Shown: positions 35,453 to 44,283 of the stretch, in pieces | Numbering within the stretch: position 1 is the first letter of the stretch | How the letters are laid out: each line of letters starts with the position of its first letter | Assembly (NCBI RefSeq): GCF_028649655.1 | Contig: NZ_JAQSLN010000001.1 | Span: 868,001 to 932,000, forward strand | Reading direction: 5' to 3' | Length of the DNA: 64,000 nucleotides | Source of the DNA: Halobacteriovorax sp. GB3 | GTDB lineage: Bacteria; Bdellovibrionota; Bacteriovoracia; Bacteriovoracales; Bacteriovoracaceae | Program-made: the position numbers and the translations under genes | The notes under the pieces: model-generated | The model's database searches: none | Seen by the model: only the letters and a program-made list of their open reading frames with translations | What the model was told of the DNA's origin: nothing

Positions 35453-36796
35453 ATGGCAAAGAAAATAGCAGTGTTTGGATTAGGAAAATCAGGTCTTTCG
35501 GCCATGAAGCTTCTCAGTCACTTAAAAGATCAAGTATTTTTAGTTAATCGAGGTCAGTTCGAAACTTGGCCTGATCGCGAAGAAATTGAAAAATACGTCG
35601 ATCAAAGTCATTGTCTTTCCCAAGAAGATCCAGATACGGCCAATCTTTTAACGACTATGGATGAGATTATTTTAAGCCCTGGTATAGCACGGGAACACGA
35701 GATTTTACGAGCTGCCCTTGATAGGGGTGTTAGTGTCATTAACGAGATTGAGCTGGCCCTTCGCTATTTAAGTGCTCCGGTTATCGCGGTAACAGGAACC
35801 AATGGCAAGACGACAACTGTCAGTCTCATTCAAGAGATGATGGAAAAAAGCGGAATCAATTCGTTTTTAGGAGGCAATATTGGTGTCCCTCTTAGCGATC
35901 ATGCCCTTGCCGTTTTAAAGGGAGAAAATCAGGCCAGCGTTTTGGTTTTAGAGTTATCAAGCTTTCAGCTTGAAAGTCTTCCTTCTTTAGCGCCAAAGGC
36001 CGCGTGTATTCTCAACATCTATCCTAATCATGGTGAGCGATATACATCTACTGATGACTATACTTTGGCCAAATTAAATATCTATAAAAAGATGGATTCC
36101 ATGAGCACTCTCTATCTTCCTAAAGATGATGAATATCTAAGTAGGCTCGCACAAAATATTCCCTGCCAAAGTGTTACTTTATCAACGAGAGAATCTCATG
36201 TGCTTGATTGTTTGAAAGAATACGACTTAAGCGGTTTTAAACTCCTTGGTGAGCACAATCTTTCTAATCTGATGTTTGCTACTTCTCTTGCCAAAGAGGC
36301 GGGAGCGACAAAGGAGGGGATTCAAGCTGCAATGAATAGTTTTTGTGGTGTTGAGTATCGTCTTGAGTACTTAGAGACTGGGCTTGATTGCACAATCTAT
36401 AACGATGCTAAGAGCACGAATTGGGATGCCACACTTGTGGCACTTAAGTCTTTTGAAAAAAGATCTGCACCTCTTCATCTTATTTTGGGGGGGGCCTTGA
36501 GAGGGCGTGGTGATGAGATTGCTCCGTATTTTGAAGAAATCGAAAAGGCCTGTGATAAAGTTTATTTAATTGGGCAGGCCGCAAAGACTTTGAATCAAGA
36601 AATTTCTCTTAGGGATAAACACTCGCTTGAAATTGAGGTTTGTGAAAACTTAAAAGAGGTCTATGATAGGGTTGTTGATAGCGGTTATAAAGGGGATTTA
36701 CTCTTTTCTCCGGCCTTTCCATCATTTGATCAATACGCGAATTATATTGAGAGAGGAAAGGATTTTAGAGCTATTTTTTCAGGAAAAAATGACTAA
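35453..36796 (+). CDS. murD: UDP-N-acetylmuramoylalanine--D-glutamate ligase
   Basis: Cytoplasmic Mur ligase adding D-Glu to UDP-MurNAc-L-Ala in peptidoglycan synthesis. The N-terminal Rossmann-like domain starts KKIAVFGLGKSGLSAM. The ATP-binding loop is VIAVTGTNGKTTTVSLI (about 112-128), and the middle domain has LELSSFQLESL and LNIYPNHGERY. The C-terminal domain has YNDAKSTNWDATLVAL, as in MurD. The 447 residues are normal. It is not in a dcw-type cluster here: neighbours are a methyltransferase and an aminopeptidase. The ribosome site before the ATG is weak. Confidence 0.93.
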   Translation: MAKKIAVFGLGKSGLSAMKLLSHLKDQVFLVNRGQFETWPDREEIEKYVDQSHCLSQEDPDTANLLTTMDEIILSPGIAREHEILRAALDRGVSVINEIELALRYLSAPVIAVTGTNGKTTTVSLIQEMMEKSGINSFLGGNIGVPLSDHALAVLKGENQASVLVLELSSFQLESLPSLAPKAACILNIYPNHGERYTSTDDYTLAKLNIYKKMDSMSTLYLPKDDEYLSRLAQNIPCQSVTLSTRESHVLDCLKEYDLSGFKLLGEHNLSNLMFATSLAKEAGATKEGIQAAMNSFCGVEYRLEYLETGLDCTIYNDAKSTNWDATLVALKSFEKRSAPLHLILGGALRGRGDEIAPYFEEIEKACDKVYLIGQAAKTLNQEISLRDKHSLEIEVCENLKEVYDRVVDSGYKGDLLFSPAFPSFDQYANYIERGKDFRAIFSGKND

Positions 36797-36933
36797 TAGC
36801 TCTCGTGAACTTTAACTTCAGATGTGGCAATAGATCTCTTGGCCTCTGGAGTTCTAAATGGATCGGCGATTGCAATTTTAAAGACAAATAAACCTAGGAT
36901 GATTCCGACAATTTTAAGATAAGCTACTTTCAT
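36793..36933 (-). CDS. 46-residue membrane or exported peptide, antisense between murD and an M24 peptidase
   Basis: A short ORF on the opposite strand to its neighbours, with a very strong start: AAGGAGGGAAT directly before the ATG at 36933. The peptide reads MKVAYLKIVGIILGLFVF at the start, a hydrophobic helix after a lysine, then IAIADPFRTPEAKRS with a possible signal cleavage after ALA-like IAIA, and ends HESY. The stop overlaps the last four bases of murD. No family is recognised. The ribosome site and the signal-like N-terminus make it credible. Confidence 0.6.
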   Translation of the reverse strand: MKVAYLKIVGIILGLFVFKIAIADPFRTPEAKRSIATSEVKVHESY

Positions 36934-36984
36934 ATTCCCTCCTTAAAGAGCTATCGGTAAGTCCTTAAAAAAACTGAAGAGAGA

Positions 36985-38730
36985 ATGAATATGAATCTAT
37001 CACCGGAAAAAATTAAAAAGAACTACGAACTTCTTTCATCATTTATGAAAGAGAATGATCTCGATGTTTTCTACATTTCGAGTTTCGATAACTTTTTAAA
37101 TGAATATGTTCCAACAGAAGAGTGTCATCGTTACTACTACACGGGCTTTACGGGATCAATGGCCGAGCTTTTAGTTGTGGCCTCTCATTTTGATAGTGCT
37201 GGAGTGAAACTCTTTGTGGATGGTCGCTATCACGAACAGGCCGATAAAGAAGTAGATTCAAGTTATTGCCATGTTCAAAAGTGCCCTTTTCATCCCGATA
37301 TTGCCGTTTATATGGAAAATCTTTTAAAAGAGCTGCAAGAGATTAAGGGAGGCGCTCTCAATATTGGTATCGAGCGTGAGAGAACGAGTCTTGGACTGTA
37401 TGAATCTCATTTTCTAAACCATAACGTTTCGGCTTTTGAGAGTCATCGTATAGGAGAGTTCGTTGGATATAAGGCCTATCCAATTGATCAGGCAGGGTCT
37501 TTATTGGATGAAGGGCTAGGGCTAAGCTCATTTGAACAAAAGAGAGAGAGAGTTCTTAAGAAAGATCAGGCCTTGTTTATTAATGCAATTGATGGCCTTT
37601 CATGGCTTCTCAATATCCGCGCCTATCAGTTGCCAAATCAAAGCTCTCTTGCGGCCAAGGCCTTTGTTACTAATGAAAAGGTTACATTATTTGTTGATGA
37701 CATGAGTTATGTAGATGAATCGATTCTTTCTAAGTATGAAGTGATTCTAAGTGCGAAAGCATCAATGGAGACGTTTTTTAAAAGTCAGGAGAATGTAAAA
37801 GAGGTCCTCTTTGATCCCAATCAAACTTCTTTTGGCGATTTTGAGATCTTAAAGGATTTCTTTGGAGATAAATTACATAAGCAGGTTAATCTTCTTACTC
37901 GTTTTTCTAGCATTAAAGAAGAAGCGGAGCTTAAGTTGATTAAAGAAGCCTTTGAATCGGGAGACACCGCCATTTTTAATGCCCTTAATGAAATTTACTC
38001 TCTCTATGAAGCAAACGAGAAGGTAAGCGAAAAACAGGCCTATGATATCGTTGGACGCTCTTATGAAAACGAGGGCTCAAAGGCCCAGAGTTTTAAAACC
38101 ATTTCTGCCGCTGGACCAAATGGCTCAATCATGCACTACTCAGTTCCTTCGAGTGAAGCATTTTTAACGAAGGGTGAGTTGTATTTACTGGATTCTGGAG
38201 GCTACTTTAGGGCCGGATTTGCAACAGATACAACGCGCACAATCCTTCTTGGAGAAAGTGCAACAGCTAAGCAAAAAGAAATTTATACACTCGTTCTCAA
38301 GGGTCTTCTTCAAGTTCAAAATGCCATTTTTCCACAAGGGACTCTCGGTTCACAAATTGATGCTTTGGCAAGAAGCGCCATGTGGGCCAAAGGTTATGAC
38401 TATGCCCATGGAACGGGACATGGTGTAGGGGTCAATGTTCACGAAGGTTGTTTTAGACTTTCTCCAACTTCGCTAATTCCTCTTAAGGCCAATCAAGTTG
38501 GTTCAATTGAGCCTGGTATTTATATTCCAGGTTATGGAGGGGTTCGCCTTGAAAATATCGCCATCGTCAAAAAACATCCTGAGTTTGAGGGGATGTTATG
38601 CTTTGAAAATTTAGTTTGGATTGGCTTTGACCATAAGTTGATTGATCGCTCAATTATGACTGAACAAGAGTTAATTTGGCTCGATGAATATGAAAATGAA
38701 TGCCTTAGACGAAAGAGGTCTTTCGTCTAA
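36985..38730 (+). CDS. M24 family Xaa-Pro aminopeptidase
   Basis: Dinuclear metal aminopeptidase P-like enzyme, cytoplasmic. It has two creatinase N-terminal domains (about 10-140 and 160-310) and the pita-bread catalytic domain (about 320-540). Ligand regions are LLDSGGYFRAGFATDTTRT (two Asp), GTGHGVGVNVHEG (His), GSIEPGIYIPGYGGVRLEN (Glu) and the final glutamate. The 581 residues are typical of the long three-domain form. ATG at 36985 follows GAAGAGAGAA, with a second ATG two codons in. The last codons and stop lie inside a perfect hairpin. Confidence 0.92.
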   Translation: MNMNLSPEKIKKNYELLSSFMKENDLDVFYISSFDNFLNEYVPTEECHRYYYTGFTGSMAELLVVASHFDSAGVKLFVDGRYHEQADKEVDSSYCHVQKCPFHPDIAVYMENLLKELQEIKGGALNIGIERERTSLGLYESHFLNHNVSAFESHRIGEFVGYKAYPIDQAGSLLDEGLGLSSFEQKRERVLKKDQALFINAIDGLSWLLNIRAYQLPNQSSLAAKAFVTNEKVTLFVDDMSYVDESILSKYEVILSAKASMETFFKSQENVKEVLFDPNQTSFGDFEILKDFFGDKLHKQVNLLTRFSSIKEEAELKLIKEAFESGDTAIFNALNEIYSLYEANEKVSEKQAYDIVGRSYENEGSKAQSFKTISAAGPNGSIMHYSVPSSEAFLTKGELYLLDSGGYFRAGFATDTTRTILLGESATAKQKEIYTLVLKGLLQVQNAIFPQGTLGSQIDALARSAMWAKGYDYAHGTGHGVGVNVHEGCFRLSPTSLIPLKANQVGSIEPGIYIPGYGGVRLENIAIVKKHPEFEGMLCFENLVWIGFDHKLIDRSIMTEQELIWLDEYENECLRRKRSFV

Positions 38731-38731
38731 G
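38704..38731. terminator. Bidirectional-type terminator hairpin overlapping the M24 gene stop
   Basis: CTTAGACGAAAGA (38704-38716), two bases GG, TCTTTCGTCTAAG (38719-38731): a perfect inverted repeat, 12-bp stem with a realistic 4-base loop. It encodes the last residues and TAA of the aminopeptidase and lies 5 bases before the convergent matrixin stop. T tracts on either side are weak. Confidence 0.65.
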
Positions 38732-38735
38732 ATTG

Positions 38736-39518
38736 CTAGTATGTTTTCTTAATGGCCTTAGAGCTTAAAGTTCCTAGGGCCATAATGAGCAGAAGAAAGA
38801 GAAGCGGAAACTTTCCTGGGCCCGACTTTGGAGGAGTGTTCTTTGATACATCGATTGTTGAACAAAAGCCTGCAAATGGTTGCTCTTTAGGGTACAGATA
38901 ACTAATTCCATCAATATCATCCCAACCAAGCTTTTCTCTTGATGAAGAACTCTCAGCATGCATGAGGTTGTCTTTATATTCAGAGTGGCCAAGTCCTAAG
39001 GCATGACCAATTTCATGTGAGACGACACTAATTTTTTCGTCCATAGAGAGGTCTTTAAAGGCACTTGAACTTGTATCATTCACTAAAACAATTGCACCAA
39101 TAATTGTTTTTCCACTCGTGTTATTGGGTATTGCTTTTGCTAAGATAGAGCCACTTGAAAAGTTTGTCGTATTATCATTACATGAGACAAGAATATTATC
39201 ACTGACAACAAGATCACTATTAATCTCGCAAGTATCACCTGTATTTGTACAAAGAGAGTCATCGTGAAATTTACTATCAACCGTTTTCATCCCACCGTTG
39301 ACAAGCTTTAGCTTACTCGTTGGGACGGTATTCCAAAACCGATTCCCCGCCTCAGTAATGACATAGTCCCAGTCACTTTGAGTGAGAGAAACTTCATTGC
39401 AATTATCGGCATAATAGACTTTCACTTCTTCATTATCAAAAGTCGCTGCAAGGTTGTTATTGAGCGTATAGGCTTTGGCCGAAAAGGGTATCAGAAGGAG
39501 GAGAAGGAGATGAATCAT
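38736..39518 (-). CDS. Matrixin-like (M10-type) metalloprotease with C-terminal membrane segment
   Basis: Secreted zinc protease. A signal peptide (MIHLLLLLLIPFSAKA) precedes a compact catalytic domain with VVSHEIGHALGLGHSE (H168, E169, H172, H178), the extended HExxHxxGxxH zinc motif, and a downstream NLMHAESSS methionine turn. The C-terminus SGPGKFPLLFLLLIMALGTL then SSKAIKKTY is a hydrophobic helix followed by a basic end, resembling a sorting or anchor signal. 260 residues. Its start overlaps the stop of the outer-membrane-like gene by four bases, indicating co-translation. Possible T2SS substrate (inference). Confidence 0.87.
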   Translation of the reverse strand: MIHLLLLLLIPFSAKAYTLNNNLAATFDNEEVKVYYADNCNEVSLTQSDWDYVITEAGNRFWNTVPTSKLKLVNGGMKTVDSKFHDDSLCTNTGDTCEINSDLVVSDNILVSCNDNTTNFSSGSILAKAIPNNTSGKTIIGAIVLVNDTSSSAFKDLSMDEKISVVSHEIGHALGLGHSEYKDNLMHAESSSSREKLGWDDIDGISYLYPKEQPFAGFCSTIDVSKNTPPKSGPGKFPLLFLLLIMALGTLSSKAIKKTY

Positions 39519-40132
39519 AATTTAAACTCTATTTTTCCAAAGTGATAGTTGATCGAAAGAACATAATTCCATGATCGAGAAAGCTCATCTGTAAGATTGA
39601 GAATGTGGGCATCAAAATTAGCGCTATAAGTATCCGTGACATGAGCGCGAAGGCCAATGGTTGTCAAGAGGTTTTGGCTTGTACTTGATCCCTCTGGTAT
39701 TGGGAAATCACTGTAGCCATCTCCATTTTGAAGCCTTTTCGTTCCACCATCTGAACTTAGATTGACCCAATAGAAACCTGTACCAAGGCTTAGTGCTAGA
39801 AACTTATAGTGGTAGGCGATTTTTGCAAGAAGATTGAAGCTCCACTTCTTAGTATTGGGGTCTCTTCCTTCGTGAGGAAGGGTTAAACCAAATTCAGGTT
39901 CAAAAGCAAAGTTTGTCTCATAGAGATTCAAGCGCATTCCCGTTAGAAAATAGGGATTGAAATCAAAGCTCTCCGTCTTTCCACTTTCATCGACTTGGAC
40001 ATGACCGACTAGTTCGGTAAGGTTGCCGATTCCTAAAAAGAAATCGTCTATATAAGGAGGACCCTTTTTAGCAAAGCTCGAAGAACATAGCGAAAAAAGG
40101 CCGATAATAATGGCTAATTTTAGTTTTTTCAT
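39515..40132 (-). CDS. Outer-membrane beta-barrel-like protein
   Basis: Predicted exported protein. The ATG at 40132 gives MKKLKLAIIIGLFSLCSSSFA, a signal peptide, better than the upstream ATG at 40171. The mature part alternates hydrophobic and polar residues, contains several AYHYKFLALSLGTGFYWV-like strands and ends INYHFGKIEFKL, resembling an 8-stranded barrel with an outward-pointing terminal. Length is 205 residues. It is co-translated with the matrixin gene (4-base overlap). No confident family; a porin-like or adhesin role is a guess. Confidence 0.6.
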   Translation of the reverse strand: MKKLKLAIIIGLFSLCSSSFAKKGPPYIDDFFLGIGNLTELVGHVQVDESGKTESFDFNPYFLTGMRLNLYETNFAFEPEFGLTLPHEGRDPNTKKWSFNLLAKIAYHYKFLALSLGTGFYWVNLSSDGGTKRLQNGDGYSDFPIPEGSSTSQNLLTTIGLRAHVTDTYSANFDAHILNLTDELSRSWNYVLSINYHFGKIEFKL

Positions 40133-40233
40133 AGTGCTAAATATTGTTTCAATTATACAAGATATTGACAACTTTTTTGTTTATCAATGGAGTCATCGGG
40201 CCTAAAATAGGGGCATTAACAAAGGAACTCACT

Positions 40234-41346
40234 ATGTTTGAAAACTTTAATGTACCAAATGAATTAACTCCAAGTGATCCACGCTTTGGCTGTGGGCCAT
40301 CACTTCTTCCTGTAGAATATGTTCAATCACTTTTAGAAACAGGACCTCATTTACTAGGAACGAGTCATAGAAAAGGGCCTTTCAAAAAAATCGTAAAAGA
40401 AATTCAAGAAGGACTTAAGAGTTATTTTAATGTTCCTGAGGATTATGAAGTTGTCATTGGAAATGGGGGAGCAACATTTCTCTTTGATATGATTGGTCTT
40501 GGAATGGTTGATAAGAAGATTACTCATTACACTTGTGGAGAGTTTTCTTCGAAATGGTTTAAGTCATCAAAACTCATTCCTTGGATTGAGCAAAAAGAAA
40601 TTAACGTCGACTATGGACAGGGTGTTGTTTATGAAGATCATTCAGACTCTGATGTGGTAGCCGTTACTTTAAATGAAACATCAACTGGAGTACAACTTGA
40701 TTCTCTTCCACAGGTAAATGATGACCAGCTTCTAGCCGTTGATGCTACTAGTGGTGCAGGGCAAGTTCCTTGTGATGTTTCTAAATGTGATATCTTCTTT
40801 TTCTCTCCTCAAAAGGTTTTTGCTAGTGAAGGTGGGACTTTTGTCGCGATTCTTTCTCCTAAAGCAATTGCTCGTAGTGAAAAAGTTCAAGAGCAAGATC
40901 GCTACATTCCAGAAATCATGAGCTGGAAGCTTGCTATTGATAACAACAGAAAGCATTCAACATATAATACGCCATCAATTAGCACATTGTTTTTTCTAAA
41001 TGAGCAAGTTAAGGCCATGAATGTTTTAGGTCTTGATCGTGTTATTGAACTTTCTAGGGAAAAGGCCGATGTTCTATATAATTGGGCAAAGGAAAAAGAC
41101 TACCTCGATCTCTATGTTAAAGATGAGAAGTTTCGCTCTCTTGCTGTAGCGACAATTGATGTTGATGATAAGTATCCTGCAGAGGATCTCTGTAAGAGGC
41201 TAGCTGATTTAAAGATTGCTTATGGTATTGATGCCTACAGAAAGCTTGGACGCAACCAATTTAGAATCGCTCTTTTTCATAACGTTAAAAAAGATGATCT
41301 TGTTAAACTTACAAAGATTATCAGCTTAGCGATCGAATCAAATTAA
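40234..41346 (+). CDS. serC: Phosphoserine aminotransferase, actinobacterial type
   Basis: PLP enzyme of serine biosynthesis, making phosphoserine from 3-phosphohydroxypyruvate. Conserved segments include RFGCGPSLLP, LLGTSHRKGPFKKIV, VIGNGGATFLFDM, HNETSTG-like LNETSTGVQL, VDATSGAGQVP, and the PLP lysine in FSPQKVFASEGG. They resemble Mycobacterium-type SerC (about 370 residues) rather than E. coli SerC. AAAGGAACTCACT precedes the ATG at 40234; the ATG at 40144 lies within the divergent gene's promoter region and is rejected. 370 residues. The tail-to-tail gap to the next gene is one base. Confidence 0.9.
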   Translation: MFENFNVPNELTPSDPRFGCGPSLLPVEYVQSLLETGPHLLGTSHRKGPFKKIVKEIQEGLKSYFNVPEDYEVVIGNGGATFLFDMIGLGMVDKKITHYTCGEFSSKWFKSSKLIPWIEQKEINVDYGQGVVYEDHSDSDVVAVTLNETSTGVQLDSLPQVNDDQLLAVDATSGAGQVPCDVSKCDIFFFSPQKVFASEGGTFVAILSPKAIARSEKVQEQDRYIPEIMSWKLAIDNNRKHSTYNTPSISTLFFLNEQVKAMNVLGLDRVIELSREKADVLYNWAKEKDYLDLYVKDEKFRSLAVATIDVDDKYPAEDLCKRLADLKIAYGIDAYRKLGRNQFRIALFHNVKKDDLVKLTKIISLAIESN

Positions 41347-41347
41347 A

Positions 41348-41881
41348 TTATAAGTCGAGATCTTCTTTCTTATGATCTTTGATCATGGGTTCAAACTTTG
41401 TTTGGGCCCATGTTTCAACAACTTTGCCATCTGTTCCTACAAGTGCTTCATAGCTATGGCGAAGGCCACCTTCTTTATTGACTTCAATAACAACATGTCT
41501 AAGTGAAACAAATTTCTTTCGAATTAACTTTTTGATTTTTGACTTTTCTCTAATAAAAATTTGAGTGTCTTCTTTTTCAAATCTAAGAAGAGTTTTCGCT
41601 AAATCTTTTTTCCACTGAGGGGCCGCTTTAATTGTCGTTGGTACACTGGCAATCGAGCGAGAAGCTTCATTTTGTTGATTAGCAACTTGTGGAAGTTCTT
41701 CCTTTTTCATCTTCTTTTGAAGGCGAGGTGGAACATAAATGGATGTGAAATCTTTTGATTTTGTTTTTTTCAGTCCGTGCCAAGTCATATTATTTTTTTC
41801 ATGTTTTTGTCCGTCATCATATACTTTGTAAATGATGGCGGCCGAGAATAGAAAAAAACATAGAATCGCAACTCTTTTCAT
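41348..41881 (-). CDS. Membrane-anchored protein of unknown function, third gene of a secreted operon
   Basis: A 177-residue protein with an N-terminal hydrophobic anchor or signal (VAILCFFLFSAAIIYKVY). The remaining part is basic and polar, with a conserved-looking C-terminal segment (KKFVSLRHVVIEVNKEGGLRHSYEALVGTDGKVVETWAQTKFE) that may be a small beta domain. No family is recognised. AGGGTTAAACA precedes the ATG. It begins 14 bases after the metalloprotease gene, so it is probably co-transcribed with that and the 1030-residue protein gene. Confidence 0.6.
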   Translation of the reverse strand: MKRVAILCFFLFSAAIIYKVYDDGQKHEKNNMTWHGLKKTKSKDFTSIYVPPRLQKKMKKEELPQVANQQNEASRSIASVPTTIKAAPQWKKDLAKTLLRFEKEDTQIFIREKSKIKKLIRKKFVSLRHVVIEVNKEGGLRHSYEALVGTDGKVVETWAQTKFEPMIKDHKKEDLDL

Positions 41882-41895
41882 TGTTTAACCCTGTA

Positions 41896-44268
41896 TTAGT
41901 CAAGAACTGTAAATTGAAAGTTGATCACTTTAAAGGGATCATCTTCCATATAATGTGAGTCCTTCAGATCATTATTCCCATCATCGTGACAATCAGAACA
42001 ATTTGTGAAGCTTACTCTTAATCGGCAATTAAACGTCGTTCCATGAGGAATATGAGGAGAAACTTCCATAAAGATGAGATTTCCAGTATCTAGCAGCGGA
42101 CTACCGTCTGATCTTTTAAATACTTCTGCCCACGTTTTATTAGGCTCAATCTTTGAATACCATGCCTGATCAACACCTCGTGGGATACGAATGTAACAGC
42201 TCTTTGTATCGCTTGGATCAAGACACTTGCTTTCATCGAGACCATGGTTTTCTCTAAAGTCCTCTTGTGAGGCCCAACGTGTTTCTGATTCTTCATTGAG
42301 TTGAACCATACAACTAGGGTAGAGCTTGTAGTCGAGAAAATCAGCATTGTCTGATGAGCTTGGATTCATTTCATCAAATGTTAAATCAGCGCAGCTATTG
42401 TTTTGATCAAGATCACTTGCCGTGGCACCTGTTGATTTAGGAAAATTATCGATGTTACAGGGTCTCGGAGCTGCCGGAGATTGAGTTGTGTCCTTATAAA
42501 AATGGGCCCAATCACTAGCGACCACACGTACACCAGAAACGATGGAATTCGAATTATTGAAAAGATTTAAATGGATTCCAACAAATTCACCTGGAGATAT
42601 TTTTCCATTACCATTGTTGTAGCCAAGAACATCATCTATTTGTGGAGAAATAGATGTAATTTTTCCCGATGAGAGAAATGATGTAAGAACGTTATAGAGG
42701 GATGACTGTTTATCAGAAACATAGAAGCCATTCTTTCCAAGTCTATCGTCAATCTTAATAACACTCTTGCTGACAAGTTCCGTTTTTTTCCTGTTGGCAA
42801 GAGTTACCTTGGTATCAGTCAGACCCGTTCCATTCTCTCCATTCATTGACTCGTTGAAGTTTTTAAAAAGAAGGAGCCCATAGCTATCGAGAAGTTGCTC
42901 GAGCGTGTCTTGATAAGTTGCTTTAGTACAGCTTCCCGTTTGTAGGGAGGAAATTGTTCTAAGAATATTTTTACCAAAGGTCTGCGAGAAGCTTCTATAG
43001 TCGATTGGCTTAAGCGCATCAACCATAAGCTTACTATAAGTTGAATTTAAGTTAACATGGGTTCCACTTGGATAGTGATCACTACCTTTTGCTGTTAAAT
43101 CTCCAAGCTCACTGAGAGTTTCGTTGATATTATTCATGACAAATCTTGTGGCCTTATCTAGTGGGATATTACAGGCCGATTCTATACTCTTGGTTTGCGC
43201 AACAAGGTAGTGGGACATTATTTGTCCAGCATAGTGAATATCTTCGTAGGAGCTATTTTTATCGTTTGGATCATAATCCAAGTAGGTTGGGTAACTCAAG
43301 CGCTCAGAGGTGCTCGTAGAGATTCCCGCTGCATGGAGTGGATCGTCTTCAGACATTGGTCTTGATTGATAAAAAACACGTCCAAGTCCCCATTCACCAA
43401 TGTGAGTTCTATAGTTCATATAATAACTAAAAAAGTCTGCGATCCCTTCGTTAATAGCACCTGCTTCATCATAGGAAACAACACCAAGATCAGATCGAAC
43501 AACAAAGCTTGAATCAAGGGCCTGGTAAGCTTGATTTCTCATATTCATCATAATATCAACAAGACCGTGTCCAACCTCGTGATAGATAACAGTATTGTCC
43601 TCTGCCAGTTTAAAGTCTGGATAAACGGAACTATAGCCCATGCACAATTCAAATGTGGCGGGTGAAAATGAAGCGTTATTAGCAAAATCACAGTGTGAAT
43701 AACCCGTTAGAGTTGTATTTTTTTTCCAATAACTTTGAGTTGATTTCAATGTATCAGGAAGAGCTGTTGGGTATTGAAGTCCACCTGAAGCGACTTCAAA
43801 ATGAGTCTCCATATCTCCTAAGTAACGATCGACAACTCTTTTTATATGACCAAAAGTTTGTACCTGTAAAAACTCATCTGTCGAAGTTGTAAAGGCCCAT
43901 TTCTTAGTCGTTGATTGAAGAGGGGATTCATTAACATCCATTCTTGCTGACATACAATTTTCAATAAGAAGACAATCTCCTTCAAGAAATTGAGAATCAG
44001 AAATAAACTCCTGATCAATGGTTAGATAGCGATCAAGAGATGTATCGACGGCTAAATTATCATTTCCAGAGAGAATGATTGGGTTGTCATCGAGGATTCT
44101 TCCATAGCCTGCACTTACAGAGTTTGGAGTGTTACTCACATAGGAATTTGAAGTTCTCTTACCTGAAGTTGCTTGCTGAAAGCAAGACGTAGCAAGAGTC
44201 ATCAAAAAGATGACTCCTGTTATTTTGTGATAAATGTTAAAAGTCCTTCTCGCGTTTTCTCTATCCAT
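41896..44268 (-). CDS. Gluzincin-like metalloprotease lipoprotein
   Basis: A 790-residue predicted lipoprotein: lipobox near LATSC with Cys 29 after a signal sequence. The catalytic signature is VIYHEVGHGLVDI (H230, E231, H234) and INEGIADFFSYY (Glu 274, 40 residues later), the HExxH plus ExxxD-type pattern of gluzincins such as M4/M36 thermolysin-fungalysin relatives. The rest is not similar to a family I know: it includes an LGYNNGNGKISPGEFVGIHLNL domain that resembles a C-terminal beta-sandwich. Several cysteines near the C-terminus (CRLRVSFTNCSDCHDD) suggest disulfides. It lies 15 bases downstream of the 1030-residue protein gene. Confidence 0.7.
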   Translation of the reverse strand: MDRENARRTFNIYHKITGVIFLMTLATSCFQQATSGKRTSNSYVSNTPNSVSAGYGRILDDNPIILSGNDNLAVDTSLDRYLTIDQEFISDSQFLEGDCLLIENCMSARMDVNESPLQSTTKKWAFTTSTDEFLQVQTFGHIKRVVDRYLGDMETHFEVASGGLQYPTALPDTLKSTQSYWKKNTTLTGYSHCDFANNASFSPATFELCMGYSSVYPDFKLAEDNTVIYHEVGHGLVDIMMNMRNQAYQALDSSFVVRSDLGVVSYDEAGAINEGIADFFSYYMNYRTHIGEWGLGRVFYQSRPMSEDDPLHAAGISTSTSERLSYPTYLDYDPNDKNSSYEDIHYAGQIMSHYLVAQTKSIESACNIPLDKATRFVMNNINETLSELGDLTAKGSDHYPSGTHVNLNSTYSKLMVDALKPIDYRSFSQTFGKNILRTISSLQTGSCTKATYQDTLEQLLDSYGLLLFKNFNESMNGENGTGLTDTKVTLANRKKTELVSKSVIKIDDRLGKNGFYVSDKQSSLYNVLTSFLSSGKITSISPQIDDVLGYNNGNGKISPGEFVGIHLNLFNNSNSIVSGVRVVASDWAHFYKDTTQSPAAPRPCNIDNFPKSTGATASDLDQNNSCADLTFDEMNPSSSDNADFLDYKLYPSCMVQLNEESETRWASQEDFRENHGLDESKCLDPSDTKSCYIRIPRGVDQAWYSKIEPNKTWAEVFKRSDGSPLLDTGNLIFMEVSPHIPHGTTFNCRLRVSFTNCSDCHDDGNNDLKDSHYMEDDPFKVINFQFTVLD

Positions 44269-44283
44269 AGAAACCTTGATGTT

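Noticed and set aside
40144-40233. Extra 30 residues on phosphoserine aminotransferase
   Set aside because: The family start is at MFENFN and AAAGGA lies directly before 40234.
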